NCBI GenBank assembly: GCA_934376955.1
Contig: CAKRPJ010000014.1
Span: forward strand, 1-56,041
Reading direction: 5' to 3'
Source of the DNA: CAKRPJ01 sp934376955
GTDB lineage: Bacteria; Bacillota; Clostridia; Lachnospirales; Lachnospiraceae
DNA length: 56,041 nucleotides
Made by a program: the position numbers and the translations under genes
Shown: positions 9,362-17,400 of the stretch, in pieces
How positions within the stretch are numbered: the stretch's first letter is position 1
Layout: every line of letters starts with the position of its first letter
Notes under the pieces: model-generated
Databases searched by the model: none
What the model was told of the DNA's origin: nothing
The model's input: the letters and a program-made list of their open reading frames with translations, nothing else

Positions 9362-11580
9362 GTGGTATAGGTAAGTGGTGCGAAAAGTGCGGTTTAAACT
9401 GGGCATGCGAGCGGTGCGAAGCTGAAGGGACGCACAGTTTGACACAATCGGGGACTGTGTGCGGGGCGTTTGGCCCGTCACGCACGAGAGAGCCTCACGG
9501 GGCGTTTGGGGCCGCCAGCACAGTGCGGCGTGTTGCACTTGTCGGGAACCCGAATGTGGGAAAGAGCACAGTTTTTAACACGCTGACCGGCTTAAGACAG
9601 CATACAGGGAACTGGGCGGGCGTCACTGTTTCCTGTGCCTTTGGCAGCTTTTCCGTTTCGCCCGAAAAGGATTCCTCTGCCCTTAACTTTTCCGTTGTGG
9701 ATCTTCCGGGAATCTATTCCTTTGATGTCCGCTCCGAGGAGGAGGCCGCCACAAAACGCTTTGTTGAAAACGAAATGTATGACTTTCTCCTTCTGATCTG
9801 CGATTCCACCTGCCCGGAGCGAGGTCTTTGTCTTCTCCGGCAAGTCACTGACATTGTAAAGGATCGGAAGACGGAGGAGCTTCCTCAGTTTATTCTCTGT
9901 ATGAATCTATGGGATGAAGCTGCCAGAAAAGGCATACAGATCGATCTGGAGCTTATGGAACAGGAGCTGGGCATTCCTGTCGTCCCCTGCTGCGGAAGGA
10001 CAAAAAAGGGCGTGCAAAAGCTCCGGGAGGCATTGGCAAAGCTGTGTGCGGAGGATTGCCGTGGCAATTGCTCTGTGACCGGTAACGAAGGCTGCTGTGG
10101 CAATTGCTCTGTGGCAGATGACACAGGCTGCTCAGGCAATTGCTCTGTGACCGGTAACGTGGACTGCTCCGTTGACAAGTGCGGTGCAGCCTGTCACTGC
10201 TGTTCCTGTTCCCGGCTTCCCTCTGCCTTTTCCCCTGCCGAGCTGGCCGGGCGTTCTGTCACCTATACCCGGAAGGATCATCGAAAAAGAGAAGAACGCC
10301 TTGACCGGCTCCTTACCGGCCCCTTTACCGGAATGCTTCTTATGTGCCTGATGCTGACGGGGATCTTCTGGCTTACCATCGTCGGTGCAAATTACCCCTC
10401 CGAGCTTTTGTGGAGCCTGTTCTTTTCTATCGAAAAGCAGCTATCGGACGGCTTGGCTTCTCTTGGAGCTGCACCATGGTTTATAAACATGTCCATATTC
10501 GGAGTATATCGGGCCGTCGCATGGATCGTGTCTGTCATGCTGCCGCCTATGGCTATCTTTTTTCCGCTTTTTACGCTGTTGGAGGATCTTGGATATCTGC
10601 CCCGGGCTGCCTTTAATATGGATGGGGCTTTTCAGCGATGTCATGCCTGCGGAAAGCAATGTCTGACCATGGCGATGGGACTTGGCTGTAACGCCGCCGG
10701 TGTGACCGGCTGCCGGATCATCGACTCTCCCAGAGAACGCTTGATCGCGATCCTCACAAACAGTCTTGTGCCCTGCAATGGACGGTTTCCGCTGCTGCTA
10801 ACCATGATCTCGCTGATGGTTGGCACTTCTGCGATCGGGGCCGCCACCACGATCGAATCCGCTGCGATCGAATCCTCTGTGATCGAATCCGCTGCAACCG
10901 GATCCGCTGCGATCGGGGCTTCGGCGTTCTTTTCCTCCGCTCTGCGGGCGCTTTTGCTGACCGGTTTTCTTCTGCTGGGTGTTTTTATGACCTTTGCTGC
11001 CTCATGGCTGCTGTCACACACTCTATTAAAGGGCGTTCCTTCGTCCTTTACTCTTGAGCTTCCGCCTTACCGCCGTCCCCAGCTCGGCCGGATCATCGTC
11101 CGTTCTGTGTTTGACCGAACGCTCTTTGTTTTATTTCGGGCTGTTTCCGTTGCAGCTCCTGCCGGTCTCCTTATCTGGCTGCTGGCAAATATCTCTGTCA
11201 ACGATGTCAGCCTCTTACTCATTATCTCCGGCTTTCTGGAGCCCTTTGGCAGATTTATCGGTCTGGATGGTGTGATACTGATGGCCTTTATCCTTGCATT
11301 TCCAGCGAACGAGATCGTGCTGCCGATCATTCTCATGGCATACCTGCAGAATAATGCACTCGTTCCCATGGACGATATGTCGGGATTGGCTTCGCTTCTT
11401 GCCGCCCATGGCTGGACTTTACGGACAGTTATCTGCATGTCGATCTTTACGCTCTTTCACTGGCCCTGCTCTACCACATGCCTTACGATAAGAAAGGAAA
11501 CCGGAAGCCTGAAATGGACAGTGGCTGCATTTTTACTTCCCACTGCTGTCGGTGTGCTCCTTTGCTCCACCATCAGCTGA
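9358..11580 (+). CDS. feoB: Ferrous iron transporter FeoB with Cys-rich insert
   Basis: A 740-residue inner-membrane Fe(II) transporter. The N-terminal G domain shows G1 GNPNVGKST, G3 DLPGIYS and G4 NLWD; the C-terminal half carries the gated helices and the GYLPRAAF / CGKQCLTMAMGLGCNAAG core with conserved cysteines. Three features are odd. The extreme N terminus has a zinc-ribbon-like CEKCGLNWACERC. Between the G domain and the membrane part (residues about 229-286) there are three 12-residue Cys-Gly-Asn-Cys-Ser-Val repeats and a Cys cluster, about 14 cysteines in all. A loop near residue 500 holds IES-AA repeats. The 3' end overlaps the convergent flavoprotein gene by 48 bases. Function as a transporter is secure; the roles of the cysteine-rich parts are unknown. 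Confidence 0.95.
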   Translation: MSGIGKWCEKCGLNWACERCEAEGTHSLTQSGTVCGAFGPSRTREPHGAFGAASTVRRVALVGNPNVGKSTVFNTLTGLRQHTGNWAGVTVSCAFGSFSVSPEKDSSALNFSVVDLPGIYSFDVRSEEEAATKRFVENEMYDFLLLICDSTCPERGLCLLRQVTDIVKDRKTEELPQFILCMNLWDEAARKGIQIDLELMEQELGIPVVPCCGRTKKGVQKLREALAKLCAEDCRGNCSVTGNEGCCGNCSVADDTGCSGNCSVTGNVDCSVDKCGAACHCCSCSRLPSAFSPAELAGRSVTYTRKDHRKREERLDRLLTGPFTGMLLMCLMLTGIFWLTIVGANYPSELLWSLFFSIEKQLSDGLASLGAAPWFINMSIFGVYRAVAWIVSVMLPPMAIFFPLFTLLEDLGYLPRAAFNMDGAFQRCHACGKQCLTMAMGLGCNAAGVTGCRIIDSPRERLIAILTNSLVPCNGRFPLLLTMISLMVGTSAIGAATTIESAAIESSVIESAATGSAAIGASAFFSSALRALLLTGFLLLGVFMTFAASWLLSHTLLKGVPSSFTLELPPYRRPQLGRIIVRSVFDRTLFVLFRAVSVAAPAGLLIWLLANISVNDVSLLLIISGFLEPFGRFIGLDGVILMAFILAFPANEIVLPIILMAYLQNNALVPMDDMSGLASLLAAHGWTLRTVICMSIFTLFHWPCSTTCLTIRKETGSLKWTVAAFLLPTAVGVLLCSTIS
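10057..10164 (+). repeat. 36-base in-frame repeat x3 in feoB
   Basis: Three direct 36-base units each encode C-x-G-N-C-S-V plus five variable residues. They lie just after the G domain and run into a further Cys cluster (CSVDKCGAACHCCSC). Units 1 and 3 are nearly identical. Confidence 0.93.
10848..10920 (+). repeat. 15-base in-frame repeat x4-5 in feoB
   Basis: Tandem units close to GCGATCGAATCCGCT encode Ile-Glu-Ser-Ala-Ala-like pentapeptides inside the membrane half of FeoB, between LMVGTSAIG and the next hydrophobic helix. They would form an acidic loop that most FeoB proteins lack. Confidence 0.88.
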
Positions 11581-12684
11581 AAAAACGGTTTTTATCAATG
11601 TTTTTCGTATGGATCGGCTGAATGCATCGATCCGTTCCTCAATCCCCGGGGAATGCATGGCGGAGCCGGGAGAGTTTGCCGTTTCCAGCATACAGAATTG
11701 TCCCGGAAGATAGAAGGTCTTATTCATATTTAAGGCAGTGACCAGCTGCCCGGCTAACAGGTCGCTGCCGGAATATCCGGAAACAACGATCCCGAACAGG
11801 GCCTTATCATAAAATCGCACAGTCCGAAAGAGTGCGGTAAGGCGATTTATAAATGCGGTCATATTGGCGGAGAGTGCATCATTGTAATTCGGACACAGCA
11901 ACAGGATTCCGTCCGCCCATTTTACCGCCGGGTAGACCGATTCCACTATGGTTCCTCCATAAAAGCATTGTCCGCGCTCTCCAAAGTGCAGGCACATCCG
12001 ATAGGGACACCCGGAGCAGTCCTCCAGTGTCCCGTTCCTCAGATTGATCTCTTTGATCTCGATCCCTTCCAGTCTTTTCTTTAATGCCGCCCAGATTGCC
12101 AAGGTGTTGGAGGTCTTGTGGTTCGATGCATGAAGCACAAGAAGATGCGGATGTGTTTTTCCTTCCCATGAGAAATGAAACACCTGCTCTGCCAGGATAC
12201 ATGCACTTTTTATATAAGCGCCGATACGGTCTGTATTCATGTTTGCCGCCTGAATAATAAAATTGTCAAGGGATGCCGTTCCCTCTACTAACGGCCGCCC
12301 GACAAAGGCACAGCCGGCCTGATTGGCTGCGACTGCCAGCTCTCTGGCCACCGCCTTTGTATACAATTCGCTGTCCGCATCAATGATCATCCCCGCCACG
12401 GAATCCTTCAGCACCTTTTTTCCGCATCGAAGCCATGAAAGAACCTCATAATACCCACGATTTACTCCGTTTTTCCCCAGCGGGACGACAAAAAGAAGTC
12501 GTTTTCCACAAAAGCGTTCCGTTCCCTGTTCCTTATCCGGATCATCCCATAAAAGCTCCATGTCCTCCAGCTGCTCTGCGGAAATTCCTTTAACGGCTTC
12601 GGACAAAACCATATCAAGCCGCTCCCGCTCCTTGTTTTTCCCCTGTTTCTGTGGATAGATAATATATAATTTATTCTCTCTCAT
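11533..12684 (-). CDS. Two-domain flavodoxin-fold NAD(P)H-FMN reductase-like protein
   Basis: A 383-residue cytoplasmic flavoprotein candidate. The C-terminal half (about residues 180-360) has a flavodoxin-like phosphate loop (LHASNHKTSNT), a cysteine motif CSGCPYRMCLHFGERGQC that resembles iron-sulfur flavoproteins, and the LCPNYNDALSANMTAFINRL segment of NADPH-dependent FMN reductases. The N-terminal half resembles a second, degenerate flavodoxin fold (LLFVVPLGKNGVNRG ... GMIIDADSE). The start at 12684 is set by GGAAGGA; an upstream TTG is too close to it. The gene converges on feoB with a 48-base overlap, suggesting a functional link with iron or simply compact ends. Substrate unknown. Confidence 0.78.
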   Translation of the reverse strand: MRENKLYIIYPQKQGKNKERERLDMVLSEAVKGISAEQLEDMELLWDDPDKEQGTERFCGKRLLFVVPLGKNGVNRGYYEVLSWLRCGKKVLKDSVAGMIIDADSELYTKAVARELAVAANQAGCAFVGRPLVEGTASLDNFIIQAANMNTDRIGAYIKSACILAEQVFHFSWEGKTHPHLLVLHASNHKTSNTLAIWAALKKRLEGIEIKEINLRNGTLEDCSGCPYRMCLHFGERGQCFYGGTIVESVYPAVKWADGILLLCPNYNDALSANMTAFINRLTALFRTVRFYDKALFGIVVSGYSGSDLLAGQLVTALNMNKTFYLPGQFCMLETANSPGSAMHSPGIEERIDAFSRSIRKTLIKTVFSADGGAKEHTDSSGK

Positions 12685-12745
12685 CAGCAATCATCCTTCC
12701 GTCAGTCAATACACTTCGGTTCCCCCAATGCCGCTGATAGTTTCT

Positions 12746-13050
12746 GCACTCCCACAATCCGGTACCACAATATTCGCATATCGTGGGATTATCCCCCGAT
12801 TTTGATGCCTGCGGATTGTTCCGTGCTACGCACTCCCACAATCCTCCCTGATATTCGCATATTGCGGGATTTTGATGCCTGCGGATTGTTCCGTGCTGCG
12901 CACTCCCACAATCCTACCCCCGATATTCGCATATCGTGGGATTTTCATCCCACTTTTAAGCTCATATCGGGGCGGGTACCAAGGTCTTTCACCCATCTAT
13001 GAGCAAGCTCATGTGGGTTTAGACCTTTTTACCCGGGCATCACTATATTA
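12746..13050. repeat. Complex intergenic repeat, copy 1 (three head units plus hairpin tail)
   Basis: This fills most of the 358-base gap between two minus-strand genes. GCACTCCCACAATCC occurs at 12746, 12830 and 12900, each followed by ATATTCGCATAT and then (C)G.GGGATT, so there are two full 70-84-base units and the head of a third. The tail (12950-13050) holds a strong hairpin: AAGGTCT (12981-12987) pairs with AGACCTT (13021-13027), enclosing ACCCA...ATGAGC / GCTCAT...TGGGT. A single-unit copy lies at 36471-36653. The last bases form the stop of the LDH-fold gene. No open reading frame here looks real. Confidence 0.9.
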
Positions 13051-14455
13051 TCGCCTTCAGGTTATCTGCTGCCGTCACGATCCGCTCAAACAACGCATCC
13101 GGAAGGGGCAGTATTTCTGTCTCCAGTCCATGCTCTGTAAACCGGTTCTTCGCTCCCATATAGATTCCGCCGAGGAACACAGAGCCGCAATGCCACTGTC
13201 CCCTAAGGGCTAAAAGGATCGAAAGTGCTCCGGATGAGAAGGCCGGGGCCACAAAGGGCTTATATCCGATGGCGCGCATCTTTAAATTCGCTGTGACCGT
13301 AAGCTCGGTAAGCTCCTTTGACAGTGCGTCATTATAATTTTCAATGGAGTCTGCAATAACCAGATCCTGTCCGTGGGGCCCAAATGAACGGCCTTCCGTC
13401 AAAAACTGCTTAAACCGGTCATCTCTTTTCGCGTAGTAAGCCGCACGGGCATTCATGACGCCCAGTCCAAAGCCCTGTATCTGCTCCGGAAGGAGGCCCA
13501 TGTAATCGAGCTGACCGGATTCGTTTCGGTTGCTCTCGAGGAAGGCCGTTTTTGCCAGCGGATCCACCGGATCGGAGACGGCACAGAACAGCCCCTTAAA
13601 CTGCTTTTCGCGGGCAAGTCTTGCATAATGTCCGATGATCTTGGAATTATTTTCAAACTGATACATTCGGACATCCTTTACACCGGAGCCCACCGGCGGG
13701 ATCCCCTTCGAGGCAACAAATACAAATACATCACAGTCAAACAGGTTTTCCGGGGTGACGACCTCGACCTCCGGAAGTGCATCATACTCCCACGGATAAG
13801 CGATCTGGTTTTCCTCAAACTCCCATCGGGCAGTCACCTGATCGGAGATATCGCATATACCGATCTTGGATATCACATCTCCCCCCAGCAGATGAAGCCC
13901 GGTAAGGAGCATACTGCCCACGTCACCGATTGCCAGCACATGAACGCGCTTTTTCCCTTTCTTTTCTTCCCGGCATAAGATTTCTTCAAAGCGGGGATGA
14001 GAGGCGTTTACCGCCCGCACTTTTCCGGCGGCAATAAGGGCCTCAAGCCAAGACGGCAGCTCTGCTTCCCGGGGATTGTCGTTGACGGCCGTGTCCGTAA
14101 GGTCTCCAGAACCCCGGAGCTTGTTGTTGACGTCCGTATCCGTAAGGTTTCCAGCATTCCGGGGAGTGTCGTTACCGGCCGTATCCGCAAAGTCTCCCGC
14201 TTCCCGGGGCTTATTGTTACCGGCCGCTGCCGCACATTTTCTCTCGAGCCAGTTTTTGTTCAGCCATCCGACATTTTCTTCCTTCACATACAGTAAGCTC
14301 TTATCATTTACGCAGAAGGATGCGCGGCAGCTTCCCGGATCCCGCTTAAACAGCCAGTTGATCGCATCGGCATGCGTCGGCTCCTCAATTTTATTATAGG
14401 GCAGGTCTTCCATGGAAAAGCAGAGCTTTCCATGGATCTCATAATAGGTCAACAT
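13043..14455 (-). CDS. LDH/MDH-fold Rossmann protein with repeat insert
   Basis: A 470-residue protein. From about residue 160 it resembles the lactate/malate dehydrogenase superfamily: a dinucleotide-binding strand-loop HVLAIGDVGSMLLTGLHLLGGD, an acidic residue after the second strand (IGICDIS), VFVFVASKGIPP, and FCAVSDPVDPLAKTAF at the place of the NPVD loop. The usual Asn is Asp, and I see no clear catalytic His/Arg set, so dehydrogenase activity is doubtful. The N-terminal about 75 residues are unrelated. Between them lie 3.5 copies of a 15-residue repeat. GGAGGA favours the ATG at 14455 over the one at 14461. It starts 30 bases after the giant gene and is surely co-transcribed with it. 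Confidence 0.75.
   Translation of the reverse strand: MLTYYEIHGKLCFSMEDLPYNKIEEPTHADAINWLFKRDPGSCRASFCVNDKSLLYVKEENVGWLNKNWLERKCAAAAGNNKPREAGDFADTAGNDTPRNAGNLTDTDVNNKLRGSGDLTDTAVNDNPREAELPSWLEALIAAGKVRAVNASHPRFEEILCREEKKGKKRVHVLAIGDVGSMLLTGLHLLGGDVISKIGICDISDQVTARWEFEENQIAYPWEYDALPEVEVVTPENLFDCDVFVFVASKGIPPVGSGVKDVRMYQFENNSKIIGHYARLAREKQFKGLFCAVSDPVDPLAKTAFLESNRNESGQLDYMGLLPEQIQGFGLGVMNARAAYYAKRDDRFKQFLTEGRSFGPHGQDLVIADSIENYNDALSKELTELTVTANLKMRAIGYKPFVAPAFSSGALSILLALRGQWHCGSVFLGGIYMGAKNRFTEHGLETEILPLPDALFERIVTAADNLKAII
14062..14221 (-). repeat. 45-base in-frame repeat x3.5
   Basis: Direct 45-base units encode degenerate (G/V)N[NDK]xxPRxAGDLTDT-type pentadecapeptides inside the LDH-fold gene. 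The segment forms a polar linker between its N-terminal part and the Rossmann domain. Confidence 0.9.
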
Positions 14456-14485
14456 ACGCATTTCCTCCGAATCTCTCTTGTTGTG

Positions 14486-17400
14486 TTATACCATAAAGTT
14501 CTTCATCCTCCCCAGCATCTCCAGATCATTTTCCAGATATACCGATGCGGCAAGGTTTTCATCATATTCCATACAGCTTCCTTTATCCGGGCATAATGGC
14601 AGGATGACGGCCTCGGAGAGGCGGGAAAGTGTAAGGTTTTTCGCAAATTGCTTTCTGTATTCCGCCTCCAGCACCTGCAGGATATCCCGAGAGTTTTCGA
14701 GGCAGCAGACAGAAAATTCATATAGTGCCTCTCTGCTGCAGCCGGTGAGGCGGGGATTTGCATAGGGCAGGATCATATTTATCGACGGCTGGAGTCCTGC
14801 CACCTTCATCTCACTCCTGCGGACTGTATCGCCTCCGATAAAGGGATAAAGCGTAGATTCCACGAACCACTGCCTAAGATTAGGCATGGAATAAATGCTT
14901 TCCACCGGAAGCCGGAACATCTGCATCAGGTCTCTGCCGTAACCGGAGATGACGCCCACAACTACCTTTTTTACCGTGATCCCGTCTGCCCTAAGACGCG
15001 GAGCCAGAGCCTGAAGGCGGTCTGCCTTGTGTACGAGGTCATCGACAAGGATGACCGGACGGTCAAAGGAGCGTATCGTCCTGATCTGGCTTTCTAACGG
15101 CGAATAATAAGGGAACGGCTCGATGGAATAGCTGTTCAGATCGGGCTCATAGACCCTATCCGTATGGAGCGTTTTTGTCACCGTGTTGGGGATCACCTTG
15201 CCTCTAAGGATCTTTCCGAAGGGCACGCACATATTGTCACCCAGCCGTCTTGGGGTTACCGGTTCCCGGGGAACCTCGTTCAGGGCCGTGATCCGATCCA
15301 CCAGCCGATGATGCATCACGCCGGAGGAAAGAGATAATACCAGATTTCCCGGATACAGCTTAGTCATTGCGACCTGCAGCCTCTTGTGGTTTCTCTCGAT
15401 GGCCTCTAATACGGCCGGACTGCTGGCAAAGGGCTCCTTGATGGTGGTCTCCAGGTTATGGAGGAGCAGAAGCGGCTCGTGCATATCGGTCATGTAGATC
15501 GTTCTTCTCTCGCTGTCCTCCACGCCCTCCGGCCGGAGAAAGCCCTGCCGCTCCAAGGCAAAGATCGTTTCCTTTGATGTGATCCCGCGTTCCGCTACAT
15601 AAAGGGCAAAGCTGCTGTTTTTCTCCAGTGACTGGGTGATGACCTCCGTAAGCAAAAGCTGGGCGGAATCTCTTATGGCCTCGCCGTCATGGATTCTTGT
15701 TTCACTGACAAAGATCCCCGTGATCAGGAGCATCTCCCGACTTGTCCTTCTCCGGACAGCATTGGCCAGATCCATATTCCGTAAAACCGTGTAGAGTTCT
15801 TCCGCCTTCAGCTCTCTGTAGCTTGCAAAGCCGGCCGGGCGGTCTCCTTCTGCCGCATTCTTAAGGATGATAAGCTGCTCATCACCTCTTGATATCCCGG
15901 ACAGGATCGCCTCTGCATCCGGATTCCGGTATAGAACGGTGTCCGCCAGCATGTCTGTCGTTTCTTTATCGCTTCCGGATTTATTTTCAAAGGAGATCGC
16001 CTTTGCCCGCAGGATCGGTTTATATTCCGGTTCTCTCAGATACAGGCCCTTGTGGTATATATATTCCTGCACCACTGGATCGATGAGATTGGAGATATCC
16101 CGGTGATGATCGATATTTTCACGTATTTTCGTGGAGCTGATGTCCTCCATCTCCGGGGGAAGCTCCAATTCCTCCACTTTTCCTGTGACGCAATCATAAA
16201 TCTCTCCCGGCCGGGCATCACCGGCGCGGCGGAAGATCAGATGATTAAAGCCGTGTATGGAATTTTCTGTCGGTACTTTTTTATAGGAGCTGGCATTATG
16301 GATCACGTCGGAGCCTACTACTATGTATACATCCTGTTCGGGAAAAATATCCCTGAGTTTTTTTAAGTCTGCCGGATTTGCAATGTTGATCGGAATATCA
16401 TCCGGGAACAGGTGGACATAAAATTCATCTGCCATGGACATATTTACGATCTGTCGGCGCACCAGATGGGGCTGTGTCTTTTTTGACCATGAAAATTCAT
16501 CGATGGCCAGAAATACGGTATATCCCAGCTCACGAATCCGCCTTGCGATTTCCTTGTGGGACAGGGTAAAGGGATCGAAGGTACCCGGGAAAAAGGCGAC
16601 CTTGTCCCGTCCCTTCATACCGATATTTCCGCCAAACAGCTGATAATGGGACATGAACCGGTTGATGTGGGCCAATGTGGCCGCACGATAATACAGGCTC
16701 AGCTCGCCTCCCTTATTTTCGTTTAGCAGGAACAAAAGCTTCTTGGAGCACAGAGAAAACAGGTCGTTCTTATCCTCCTCGGACATTTTTTCCGATCCGA
16801 AGATATACTGGCCGATCACAAGCATTGCCTCCTGCCGCACCTGTTCTCTGTAGTTGGCAAGGCAGCTTAAAATAAGGCCGAGAAGGCGGATCTTCCGCTC
16901 CTTTGCGATTCCTTTTCCTTCCTTGAAGCGCACAGGATATCTGGAATAGCATTCTAAAAGGACTCCCAGCGTATCTAATGCAACAGATACGATCTTTTCA
17001 TTTCCATTCGCCAGAAGAATGTGAAGGCGTTCGATCAGGTCATCCAGCTGTTCCGGCGGCAGCCATAAGGCAAATTCGCCGAGATATTCCGGAATGTATT
17101 TGGAAAACTCATATTCTCCCACCTCGAGGCCCTTTAAGAGCTCTACGGCGATCTCGTTGGCCTGATCGGTCGACAAAAGGTGCCCCAATCGGAGCAATGC
17201 TTTTCCTGCATCATGCCGGACTCCCACATGCTCGCTGACCTTGATCAGGTTGGAGAGATGGGCACAGATATGGAGTATGTTTTCCCTTCTGCCATGATCC
17301 ACCTGATCTGCCAGAAGCTTGATATTGACTGCCTTTAAGATCCACGGTGTTGCCGATTTCAGGTTCTCTAAGAAGATATCTCCGATCACGTCGCTCTTAT

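Noticed and set aside
12746..12914. CRISPR-like array
   Set aside because: Repeat units are 70-84 bases with matching, not unique, spacers, and there are no cas genes in the window.
12802..13213. Short plus-strand frames of 66 and 113 codons
   Set aside because: They run through the intergenic repeat into the LDH-fold gene on the other strand, and repeat each other because the DNA repeats.
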